Shown piece after piece: positions 1 to 6,522 of a stretch of DNA of 7,424 nucleotides. A program made the position numbers and the translations under genes. Every line of letters begins with the position of its first letter. The first letter of the stretch is position 1. The notes under the pieces are model-generated. The model was not told the origin of the DNA. It worked only from the letters and a program-made list of their open reading frames with translations, and did no database searches. Source of the DNA: Chitinophagaceae bacterium (lineage in GTDB: Bacteria; Bacteroidota; Bacteroidia; Chitinophagales; Chitinophagaceae); assembly GCA_947378615.1 (NCBI GenBank), contig CANCKV010000145.1, forward strand, positions 1 to 7,424, written 5' to 3'.

Positions 1-1153
1 CCATTAATGCAATGGCATCAATATCTTGAGAAGCATGTACTGTTTGCGACGGAAACTCATTGAATTTAAGTACATAATATGCCAAAGAAGAAAAATTATC
101 TGCTGTTACACTCCTTTCTACTAGCCATTTTGCATTCTCAATACTAAATTCCTTTTCCTCTTTTTCATCATTTTCCATATCAATTGCAGTTAACTCACGT
201 ACAGTTAATGGATTCGTTTCAGGATTTGATATTGTAAAGGGTAATTGAAAGAAGGGGTCTTCAACTGTTAAATCCTTTTTCGCTTCCTCATCAAAATAAG
301 TAAACTCACGTATATAGATTGCAATAGGTAATTCACCAAAGTAGTTGATCTTCTTTATCCAATTACCCCGATTATCCAACTCTGTTTTTGCAACATATAA
401 TGATTCTTTATCAACGTAGGGTGTATGCTTAACATTTGTATCTGGCTGTATTGGATTGTCATCCTTGTCGTAATCTTCATAATATTTATTCACCTGCTTG
501 ATACTGCCGTCAGGTGCAAAATCTTGAGACTCAACAAGATGACCTTTACTATTATATTTCCTCCTGGTCCAATAATTTGCATTTCCAAAAGCATCTACAG
601 TTTTCGACTCAATGTTCTTACCATTTTCGTCATAGAGATAACTTGTACTTCCACTCAATACTTCATTTTGTCCATATTGATTATTGAATAGTTGTTTCCC
701 TTTGTCGTCATATAAATATTCATGCCGAGCTAAAAGGATATTTTCTCCATCATACATCTTATGCTCTAATTGCCTTCCTTCAATGTCATAAGAAATTATT
801 GAATGACTTCCAATAACCCCTCCTGCATAAGTGTTATTCAATTCAACTAGCAAACCTTTTTCATTATAGAGGATTTGATTTGTAGAACCATCCTTACTAA
901 ATTTCTTCTCTACTGATTTTGAACCATCTTCCCTATAAGTATTAATAAAGTTTGAATGGTCATAAGCATTTCCATCTTGTTCGCCAAGATATACAATACC
1001 AAACTTTTTGAAAGCCTTGTATTTAGTTTGCTTTACTTGTTTTACAGGTCCCTTCAATTCATCTGTTTCCAAACTTGTAGGCTTACGTTCTGTAACTTCT
1101 GTTAATGCCCCTGTGCTACTTACTTCAATTTTTGACTCTTCGTTATTTTCCAT
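1..1153 (-). CDS. YD-repeat protein, tandem paralogue of the downstream-numbered AAA+ fusion gene (C-terminus outside window)
   Basis: The reading frame is open from ATG at 1153 to the window edge, giving 384 codons with no stop. There is no signal peptide, so the protein should be cytoplasmic. Residues about 34-75 (GPVKQVKQTKYKAF) lead into degenerate YD/RHS-like repeats at about 73-285, with units such as YNEKG, YDIEG, YDDKG, YDENG, YNSKG and a closing DNRGNWIKKI at 260-269. An acidic linker (about 325-336) precedes a helical stretch with KWLVER and YYVLKFNEFPSQ. The protein at 1295-3433 has the same order of elements and closely similar motifs (DSHGNWIKKI, KWLAER, YYLLKFNEYPTQ), so the two are clear tandem paralogues. 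From that match I infer that an AAA+ ATPase domain follows beyond the left edge; it cannot be seen here. The start is chosen because it aligns with the paralogue's N-terminus. Function is unknown. Confidence 0.9.
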   Translation of the reverse strand, partial: MENNEESKIEVSSTGALTEVTERKPTSLETDELKGPVKQVKQTKYKAFKKFGIVYLGEQDGNAYDHSNFINTYREDGSKSVEKKFSKDGSTNQILYNEKGLLVELNNTYAGGVIGSHSIISYDIEGRQLEHKMYDGENILLARHEYLYDDKGKQLFNNQYGQNEVLSGSTSYLYDENGKNIESKTVDAFGNANYWTRRKYNSKGHLVESQDFAPDGSIKQVNKYYEDYDKDDNPIQPDTNVKHTPYVDKESLYVAKTELDNRGNWIKKINYFGELPIAIYIREFTYFDEEAKKDLTVEDPFFQLPFTISNPETNPLTVRELTAIDMENDEKEEKEFSIENAKWLVERSVTADNFSSLAYYVLKFNEFPSQTVHASQDIDAIALM

Positions 1154-1166
1154 TATGTCTGTTTTT

Positions 1167-1184
1167 ATCACTGATTAGAGTGAT
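1167..1184. promoter_or_regulatory. Palindrome and TGATTA repeats just upstream of the first paralogue
   Basis: ATCACT and AGTGAT form perfect 6-bp arms around a 6-nt centre, 13 nt upstream of the ATG at 1153. The hexamer TGATTA occurs three times, at 1172, 1181 and 1191, spaced 9 and 10 bp apart, roughly one helical turn. The position and regular spacing would suit an operator or a leader hairpin. No regulator is known, and such short arms can arise by chance in AT-rich DNA. Confidence 0.25.
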
Positions 1185-1210
1185 TAAATGTGATTAAAAT
1201 GAGTGGTTCG

Positions 1211-1298
1211 TTAATTGATAATTAATAACTGATAAATCAACCGTGATTCTAATTTTCAATTCTCCATTTTCAATTCTCCATTTTCAATTATCAATTAA
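1211..1298. repeat. 88-bp intergenic element with 13-bp inverted ends
   Basis: TTAATTGATAATT at 1211-1223 is the exact reverse complement of 1286-1298, so the arms bound an 88-bp segment between the two paralogous genes. The right arm overlaps the stop codon of the AAA+ fusion gene (1295-1297). The segment has no coding potential. It could be a small non-autonomous repeat of the MITE type, or a folded 3' end for the upstream gene; no target-site duplication is evident. Many Bacteroidota genomes have AATTGATAATTGA-type intergenic repeats, and this resembles them. Confidence 0.5.
1253..1289. repeat. 14-bp direct tandem repeat, about 2.6 copies
   Basis: The unit TTTTCAATTCTCCA occurs perfectly at 1253-1266 and 1267-1280. 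It is followed by the first nine bases of a third copy at 1281-1289, which then diverges into the inverted arm of the surrounding 88-bp element. This is a slippage-prone simple repeat lying immediately past the stop codon of the minus-strand gene. Confidence 0.75.
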
Positions 1299-3433
1299 TA
1301 TTCATCATGTATCAGCGTATTCTTATTCTTCAATTTCGCATAGATTTCTGAAAGCGTTGCGGGTTCTGTAAAATGATATTTGATGCCTAATCGTTGTGCC
1401 AATAGGTTAGCATCTAATTCTTGAAGTGCCTTAAATTCCTTTCGTGCAATCAATCTTCCTGGGCGAAGTAATGCCGCATCCAAATGTTTCAATTCCACAT
1501 TGAAGGTGCAGATGATTTGTAGTTTCAGCATATCGTTCAACAAGCCGTCGGTCATATTCAAGAGGTTGGTTACACCCTGTATTCTTGTATCCGAACTTCT
1601 TGAGGCCAACAAGGGTTCGGCATCTTCAATCAACAACACACAAAACTTTCCGTCATTCGAATATTCTGCTACTGTTTGAGAAAGGAAAGTCATAAACCCG
1701 GGTTCCACCAAATGATCTACCATATTGGGCGGCATATAAATGACTATCTTGTTACTAAGTGCCATTTCCCTCAATAAATGTCGGATATAATAGGTCTTAC
1801 CAGTACCGGGAAGACCATGAAATAATACCAATCCCTGACTTTCATTCTTGAATCTCGCCATCAGGCTATGGTGAAACTTTGCAAAACCATATCCATACTG
1901 AACATCCAAATCCTTTATTTCGAAGTTATCTTTTGCAGGGTGTGAATTCAATTCAAATTCTCCTTGAGAAACCTCTACCATATATATATGTGGCTTATCT
2001 GGAATCCTTTTAATCTTACATTTTTCCATGCAATCTTTCAGATTTTCTTCAAATCCATAAAGACTCCTCTTTCCTGATGCATCACTTGGTCTATACAACA
2101 TGAATTGACTCAGATAAACCGATTCTTCATACGTTTTTTGATGATGGGTATGAATAAAATCAGGCACTTCATATTCATCAGCATCCTGTACGGAAATATT
2201 TATGGCACTAAACAAATAACCAGGATAATCAGGGAAATTTAATATATATCGTACAACATTTGAAGTATAGATTGAATTATTCGATTCGAAAGAATGAACC
2301 ACTTCCGATCTTAAATCCTTCTCTAATTCGCCTAAGAGTGCCAAAGCGTCCACTAATTGAGTTGTAAAGAGAGCCTGAGTGGGGTATTCATTAAATTTAA
2401 GCAAGTAATACTGTAGAATTGGAAAAGTTTCATTAGGATTAATACGTTCTGCAAGCCATTTTGAGTCCTCAATTTCCTTTTCTGTCGGTTCTTCCTCTTC
2501 TTCTAGATTCAATCTTCTGATGTCATCATCTCCTGTTATTTCTGTTCTTACCGATTCAATTTTGATTGGCAAATTAAAAACAGAATTATCAATTAGATTA
2601 GTCTTAAATTCTTCATTAAAATATTCAATTTCTCTTGTATATACATTAATAGCACTATCTCTGTAACAAACAATCTTCTTTATCCAATTGCCATGACTAT
2701 CTTCTTCAATCCGATTAGTATATAATTCATTTTTCTTAGACGTTATTCCATTTTTAGTTTTCCAATCAAAATTACCTTCCTCGTCATAGCAACCTTCCAT
2801 TGAGGTAATTCCTTGCACATTTCCATCAACATCAAGAGAAATGGTTTCTATCTTTTGTCCCTTTTCATTGTAATTATAATTGCTCCAAGAAGTAAATGCT
2901 CCAGTTTTATCGGCTTGTTTAAAAACAGTATTATTCCCTTTGTCATCATAAGTCAATTTTGCATCAAACTGAAGCTCATCATCTTTGCCATATCTGATAA
3001 TTTCGCTTTTCAATCCTTTTGAGTGATATTTATTAATGGTTTTTGCTGTTATTTTTTTTTCTTTATCATAATGAATCTCCATTATTATGTTTCCTTCCAA
3101 ATCCAATTCATTAACCACTGAATAACATATCTGTCCTGTTATATCATAACCCAATAATTCCGTTTCAACCCCATTTTCATTAAAAGAATGTACAGTCTTA
3201 TCCAATCCAATACCTTTAGTTTGGTACTCTGTTTTTCTTCCATTTTCATTAAAAGTATATTCTAAGTTCTTGTCCTGATAGTATGTTCCCTCTTGGTTTG
3301 ACAGATATACTCTTTCCTCTTTTTCAAAAGCCTTATAATAGAATTGGTTTACATGCTTCACTGCACCCATTAACCCTAATTTTTCAGCATCCGTTTGTGT
3401 AGGTGATTCTATTGTCTTACTGTTCCTAATCAT
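1295..3433 (-). CDS. YD/RHS-like repeat domain fused to BCS1-type AAA+ ATPase
   Basis: This 712-residue protein has no signal peptide or membrane segment. Residues about 22-285 hold degenerate YD-type repeats (FNENG at 61 and 84, YDDKG at 162, YNEKG at 188, YDEEG at 216, ending DSHGNWIKKI at 245-254). An acidic linker (EEEEEP, 311-316) and a helical region of unknown type (about 320-515) follow. The C-terminal AAA+ module has Walker A GLPGTGKT (540-547), Walker B VLLIEDAE (599-606), sensor-1 Asn645 in ICTFN, and the second region of homology ALLRPGRL with arginine-finger candidates R657 and R660. The Glu-Asp order in Walker B, NLLNMTDGLL and LDAALLRPGR resemble the BCS1 branch of AAA proteins, which remodel or translocate folded substrates. 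ATP hydrolysis is well supported; the substrate is unknown. The ATG at 3433 lies only 22 nt past the T-tract of the preceding terminator and has no Shine-Dalgarno site. I infer that the repeats bind a partner that the ATPase acts on. Confidence 0.93.
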   Translation of the reverse strand: MIRNSKTIESPTQTDAEKLGLMGAVKHVNQFYYKAFEKEERVYLSNQEGTYYQDKNLEYTFNENGRKTEYQTKGIGLDKTVHSFNENGVETELLGYDITGQICYSVVNELDLEGNIIMEIHYDKEKKITAKTINKYHSKGLKSEIIRYGKDDELQFDAKLTYDDKGNNTVFKQADKTGAFTSWSNYNYNEKGQKIETISLDVDGNVQGITSMEGCYDEEGNFDWKTKNGITSKKNELYTNRIEEDSHGNWIKKIVCYRDSAINVYTREIEYFNEEFKTNLIDNSVFNLPIKIESVRTEITGDDDIRRLNLEEEEEPTEKEIEDSKWLAERINPNETFPILQYYLLKFNEYPTQALFTTQLVDALALLGELEKDLRSEVVHSFESNNSIYTSNVVRYILNFPDYPGYLFSAINISVQDADEYEVPDFIHTHHQKTYEESVYLSQFMLYRPSDASGKRSLYGFEENLKDCMEKCKIKRIPDKPHIYMVEVSQGEFELNSHPAKDNFEIKDLDVQYGYGFAKFHHSLMARFKNESQGLVLFHGLPGTGKTYYIRHLLREMALSNKIVIYMPPNMVDHLVEPGFMTFLSQTVAEYSNDGKFCVLLIEDAEPLLASRSSDTRIQGVTNLLNMTDGLLNDMLKLQIICTFNVELKHLDAALLRPGRLIARKEFKALQELDANLLAQRLGIKYHFTEPATLSEIYAKLKNKNTLIHDEY

Positions 3434-3455
3434 TATCGTAAATCTTATTATGAAT

Positions 3456-3490
3456 AAAAAAAGGGCAGCATTCTACGAAAACTGCCCTTT
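3456..3490 (-). terminator. Intrinsic terminator of the 221-residue gene
   Basis: Read on the minus strand, AAAGGGCAG (3490-3482) pairs perfectly with CTGCCCTTT (3468-3460) across a 13-nt loop. The distal arm runs into seven Ts (3462-3456). It sits about 30 nt after the stop codon at 3521, as expected for that gene's transcript end. It also lies directly in front of the AAA+ gene's ATG at 3433, so readthrough here would control expression of the downstream gene. On the plus strand no T-run follows the stem, so it is not bidirectional. Confidence 0.9.
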
Positions 3491-3520
3491 AAACCCAACT
3501 AACTGATGTTGTTGTAAATC

Positions 3521-4186
3521 CTATGAAATGATAAAAGATAAAAGAACACTTCCAGGACTTCTTTCTCCCATTTTGTTTTCGTAAAACACCCTGACATAAC
3601 AGGTTTTACCCACTTGTTCGGGTGTAAAGGAAAGTGTGTAATTAGAAGACCTTACAACCTTGCCATTTGAAAAAGTAATGTCACTCTCAAATAGTCCGGG
3701 AAGACCAATATAAGTTTCAAGAAAGATATAGTTTCCTTTTGGCATTTTCTTACTTTTAGGAGTTGCCGTATTGACAAATTTCAGTTTAGCCCATAAGTGC
3801 GCCATTGAATCCATTGACATCACAACTGCATAAGTAGCCACAGGTGAATAAGTAGCTGCCAATCTGATAAAAATCAACATTGTAGCCCTGTCCAACTCTG
3901 TTAATACAGAATTTGGGATATCTGCAAAAATTGTGTTGCAATTTTGTTTCAATAATTTCATCAGGCTAGTTTTCAGTCTAACCAAAATGGTGGTACGATG
4001 AGCTGGATTATTGATTGCGGTCCAATTAGGCCCCCAAAGTGCATAATTGTCGCTTAAAGTGGTGAAGTCAACCTCATTTTTTATGAGTCTAAGTTTATTT
4101 GCGGGTATTAAAAAATAGATCATTAAAGCAACGATGTAAGAATTAAAATCCCCGTCTTTTCTTGGAAAACGTCCTGCGTTTTGCAT
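3521..4186 (-). CDS. Bacteroidota protein of unknown function, helical N-half and probable beta-sandwich C-terminus
   Basis: This 221-residue protein has no signal peptide or membrane helix. The N-terminal motif FPRKDGDFNSY (7-17), a mid-protein helical stretch leading to IFADIPNSVLTELDR (86-100), and a C-terminal segment with YTLSF (183-187) and VGKTCYVRVFYENKMGERSP (192-211) resemble a widespread, uncharacterised Bacteroidota family. Its members end in an Ig- or Fn3-like strand pattern, with the phrase on tissue of the form GKxxYxxxxxxNxxGExSP. That assignment rests on my memory of the family, and no biochemical role is known to me. The ATG at 4186 has an A/T-rich leader without a Shine-Dalgarno site, as is usual in this phylum. 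The gene has its own terminator and lies just upstream of the YD-repeat/AAA+ pair in the same orientation, so a shared locus is possible but not shown. Confidence 0.85.
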   Translation of the reverse strand: MQNAGRFPRKDGDFNSYIVALMIYFLIPANKLRLIKNEVDFTTLSDNYALWGPNWTAINNPAHRTTILVRLKTSLMKLLKQNCNTIFADIPNSVLTELDRATMLIFIRLAATYSPVATYAVVMSMDSMAHLWAKLKFVNTATPKSKKMPKGNYIFLETYIGLPGLFESDITFSNGKVVRSSNYTLSFTPEQVGKTCYVRVFYENKMGERSPGSVLLSFIIS

Positions 4187-4280
4187 AATTTGTAATTTTA
4201 CTGTTATTAAAAAAGAATTGTTTTAGAAAAAATATTTGTTTGAATTAATTTACCATTGAAACTATTTTTCCATTTATGTA

Positions 4281-4469
4281 ACTAGACATTCGGCATATCT
4301 TGTAACGCAAGTAGAATAAGTCGTAACTTATATAAAATAAATTGTAACTTATATGGGATATCTTCTAACCTATTCGGAATAGGTCGTAACTTATTTGCTA
4401 TCAGTTGTAACCTATTATGAATAGCTTACAACTGATAGCAAATAAGATGTAATGTATATTACAAATCTT
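4281..4469. repeat. Array of about nine 21-bp imperfect palindromic repeats
   Basis: The pentamer GTAAC or a close variant recurs at exactly 21-bp intervals: 4302, 4323, 4344, 4365 (CTAAC), 4386, 4407, 4428 (ACAAC) and 4449 (GTAAT). A degenerate unit lies before these at 4281. Within units, positions 3, 4, 8 and 15 are A in all eight clear copies, and 5 (C), 9 (T), 16 (T), 17 (A) and 20 (T) are nearly invariant. Each unit approximates the dyad AACTTAT-N5-ATAAGTT centred on position 12. The unit at 4365 is the cleanest, with ACCTATT and AATAGGT around CGG. There are no spacers, so it is not a CRISPR. A 21-bp period places every unit on the same helix face, and also equals seven codons, but the frame reading VTY in most units has stops in several of them. 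Confidence 0.88.
4390..4446. repeat. Perfect 21-bp inverted repeat forming a 57-nt hairpin within the array
   Basis: Positions 4390-4410 are the exact reverse complement of 4426-4446. Inside, after one C-C mismatch (4411/4425), CTATT (4412-4416) pairs with AATAG (4420-4424) around the 3-nt loop ATG. The result is a nearly continuous 27-position stem-loop. The arms span units of the 21-bp array, which suggests inverted duplication of an array segment. No T-run follows on either strand, so it does not look like a simple intrinsic terminator. Confidence 0.9.
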
Positions 4470-5051
4470 ACGAGAAATCCACCTTAGGTGAAATTTATTA
4501 ACCGTCTTTGTTTAATTGAGTAGTGATAATGGCAATTGTGTAGTGGCAGTTCTGTGCTTTATAAGAGAGCAAGCGATAAGCGAAATCCGGTAATTGTGAT
4601 AAAGTGTACATGCGTTCAAATTTAATTTACTCGACGACCCATTAATCAACAAGGAGTTCCAATTCCTTATCTTTTTTTCAAGACACAAATGTAACTGATA
4701 TAAATCTGATACGACCTAATTAATTGCGATAAAATATGCTTTATTTCAAAAATATTTTTTAATTTAACACTATTGTTTTACTTTATAGAGATATTTTATT
4801 TAATAGATTGTTTTTATTAGAAATAATAATTCTTATTTTTTGAATATTCATTTTAAATGACAAATAATTAAATGAAAATAACATTTTTGATCAAATGAAG
4901 TAAGTTCTTTCTCAAGACAGTAATGATATGATATTGCCTCCCTTTTAGTAATTCATTCACTTTTGACTTTAATTTGAATCATTAATTACCGATAAAAGAA
5001 TTGTCATAGATTAATGGTTTCTTGTTAATTAATTTTCTAGGAAAATATCTA

Positions 5052-5059
5052 TACATTTG
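5052..5059 (+). promoter_or_regulatory. Candidate Bacteroidota -7 box for the lipoprotein gene
   Basis: TACATTTG matches the TAnnTTTG -7 element used by the Bacteroidota primary sigma factor exactly. It is the only exact plus-strand match found in this spacer. It would place the start of transcription roughly 100 nt before the ATG at 5169. The -33 TTG is weak: the nearest TTG (5022-5024) is 27 nt upstream, more than the usual spacing of about 19-21, so the call is tentative. Confidence 0.35.
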
Positions 5060-5168
5060 AAATTATATGGGTGAAAAACTGTGATATCGTTAGCTTATTA
5101 CTTAAAATAAGAATTGCCCTACGATTTTATTTGGTGAAGAAAATGACAGTAACTTAACAAAAAACAAA

Positions 5169-6044
5169 ATGAATAGAATCTTTTTATTAATTACTCTGCT
5201 TTACTTGGTATCGTGCAATTCAGAACCCGAAAATAATCAAACAAAGGATACTACTATTAACCAAAACAATTATTCTAAAGATTCAATAATTAGTAGAGGA
5301 ACTTTTCTGACGGATAAAGAATTAGAGTATATAAAAACAAGTGACAGGTATATTGAATATTTTAAACATCCCACACATAATGATTTTAAAATCCCAATAG
5401 ATCAGCAAGAAAAAGATTCACTAATGGCCTTAGAAAGACTAATGAAAGAGATATTAAAAGACGCTCATTTTATTGATGGACAAATAAATTTGGAAACGTT
5501 ATTTGAAGAAGAAGGATTTGGTAGAATTGATGGTCTAAATATGTCTAAAGACTCTTTAAATGTTTTCTATACAACTAAAAATTTATTCTTTTATTATTTT
5601 ATGAATGATACAATCAACTTTCTCAACCAATTAAATTCTAGGGATTTAGAAAAAATATTTAATGGCGCTTTTATGACTGATGCTGCAATATATAATCTAA
5701 CTTCTTTAAAATTCAATACTAAAAGTAACATTCGTGCGTATGGGATGGCAGGAGTTGAAACAAATGGAGATGTAGTAGAACCCCCAAATTATATTTATGT
5801 TTTCTTAGCTGATGATAAATATGTTTATATGGTACAAAAGGGCATTAATGTTAAACTCACTGAAATCAAAGAATGCAAAGCTATTTATGACAGTTTAATT
5901 TCTTTGAATGGAGATATTAGTGATGTTGAACAAAGAGCATGGAATAAACATTGCGAATGCTATCAGCAGAAATTTAAAAATGAAAGTCAATATGATTATA
6001 TTAAAAAACAAATGGAGTATATTGAAAAATATTTAGAACATTAA
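5169..6044 (+). CDS. Predicted lipoprotein of unknown function
   Basis: The 291-residue product starts with a lysine-poor but otherwise typical type II signal: MNR, a hydrophobic stretch (4-14), and the lipobox LVSC with the lipidated Cys16. The mature start CNSEPENN is acidic, which in Bacteroidota can favour export to the cell surface, so an outer-membrane anchor is likely. After a Thr/Asn/Ser-rich linker (about 22-42), the body is a soluble, mixed charged domain with DKELEYIK (49-56), a helical EKDSLMALERLMKEILKDAH segment (81-100), and a C-terminal charged helix (about 255-291). Two cysteines lie close together near the end (HCECYQQ). I recognise no family. The start is supported by an A-rich leader directly before ATG, typical of the phylum. 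The nearest same-strand neighbour is the PIN pseudogene 110 bp downstream; no clear terminator separates them. Confidence 0.9.
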   Translation: MNRIFLLITLLYLVSCNSEPENNQTKDTTINQNNYSKDSIISRGTFLTDKELEYIKTSDRYIEYFKHPTHNDFKIPIDQQEKDSLMALERLMKEILKDAHFIDGQINLETLFEEEGFGRIDGLNMSKDSLNVFYTTKNLFFYYFMNDTINFLNQLNSRDLEKIFNGAFMTDAAIYNLTSLKFNTKSNIRAYGMAGVETNGDVVEPPNYIYVFLADDKYVYMVQKGINVKLTEIKECKAIYDSLISLNGDISDVEQRAWNKHCECYQQKFKNESQYDYIKKQMEYIEKYLEH

Positions 6045-6154
6045 TCCGCCAAATTTAATTTATCCGATAAAATATTTTTCAAAGTTTTGAGCTGAGAAAA
6101 GCAAATAAATAATTAAAGGAATCATAATAGGCACTAAGTGCAAAAAAGATTCCC

Positions 6155-6478
6155 ATGTATAAAGAAGATAGACTGATATATCTAGACTCATCAGTTTTGA
6201 TAGATTATTACCGCAAACTGAATTAAGAGAAATCCTTTTTCAATTTCCTTTAAACAATTACAAATTATTTTCAGTATCTGTAATTACCCAATATGAAATT
6301 TATACAGGAGCAGATACTATATCAAATAAAAAATAAACAGATAAGAATAAGGTGTAACATCAAACTGCAATTTACATTTTTATAAAAGTTAAATAAATGC
6401 CTATTGATTTGAGTAACAATGTCACTTGTTAAAATATAAGCATAGTTCAATATCAATATCGTTGGTGTAGAAGTATAA
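6155..6478 (+). pseudogene. Decayed VapC-like PIN-domain toxin gene
   Basis: From ATG at 6155 the frame reads MYKEDRLIYLDSSVLIDYYRK, the first strand and first acidic residue (Asp in LDSS) of a VapC-family PIN ribonuclease. It then hits a stop at 6224-6226. Shifting to the -1 frame near 6215-6220 restores TELREILFQF and then FSVSVITQYEIYTGAD (6268-6315), the second conserved PIN block with its Glu; a single lost A in the CAAAC run would explain the shift. A stop follows at 6334. The same frame continues through two more stops (6355, 6394) with TAIYI and MPIDLSN (6397-6417), resembling the PIN block before the third acidic site. A shifted end reads KYKH then FNINIVGVEV and a stop (6476-6478), like the usual VapC C-terminus. 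An intact gene of this family is about 130 codons; this remnant is shorter and cannot make a working nuclease. The N-terminal half is firm, the C-terminal pieces less so. No intact antitoxin gene precedes it. Confidence 0.75.
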
Positions 6479-6522
6479 ATTGAATGCAATTCACTATAAA
6501 GAACATAAAATTGAATGGAAAA

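Larger units (their letters stand above)
4187..5168. other. 982-bp gene-free divergent spacer
   Basis: This spacer separates the minus-strand 221-residue gene from the plus-strand lipoprotein gene. No credible coding frame is visible. It holds the 21-bp palindromic array and its long hairpin (4281-4469), a less AT-rich stretch at about 4530-4600, and a very AT-rich stretch with A/T tracts at about 4740-4880 that is likely to be curved. On the minus strand, TACATTTG at 4693-4686 fits the Bacteroidota -7 consensus but has no -33 partner. If used, it would give the 221-residue gene a leader of nearly 500 nt containing the array. A small non-coding RNA here cannot be excluded, but nothing in the sequence names one. 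Confidence 0.7.

Noticed and set aside
425..691. Plus-strand open frame of 88 codons
   Set aside because: It lies entirely opposite the strongly supported YD-repeat coding region on the minus strand and has a low-complexity hydrophobic translation with no family features.
2813..3022. Plus-strand open frame of 69 codons
   Set aside because: It is antisense to the YD-repeat part of the AAA+ fusion gene and shows no recognisable domain or leader.
4281..4469. The array as a CRISPR
   Set aside because: The units are contiguous 21-mers with variable sequence and no unique spacers, and no cas genes are present.
4302..4469. The array as a coding heptapeptide repeat
   Set aside because: In the frame that reads VTY in most units, stop codons occur in at least four units, and no start or flanking open frame supports translation.
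4651..4678. Possible plus-strand terminator (AAGGA/TCCTT stem before a T-run)
   Set aside because: The stem is only 5 bp with an 8-nt loop, the T-run is not adjacent to it, and no plus-strand gene lies upstream.
6059..6079. Possible terminator after the lipoprotein gene
   Set aside because: The stem TTTAT/ATAAA is 5 bp of A-T pairs only, which is too weak to support in this AT-rich context.
6111..6161. Possible antitoxin tail overlapping the PIN pseudogene start
   Set aside because: A short frame ends at TAA 6159-6161, overlapping the ATG as in many toxin-antitoxin pairs, but it is about 16 codons long, has a stop just upstream and matches no antitoxin I recognise.
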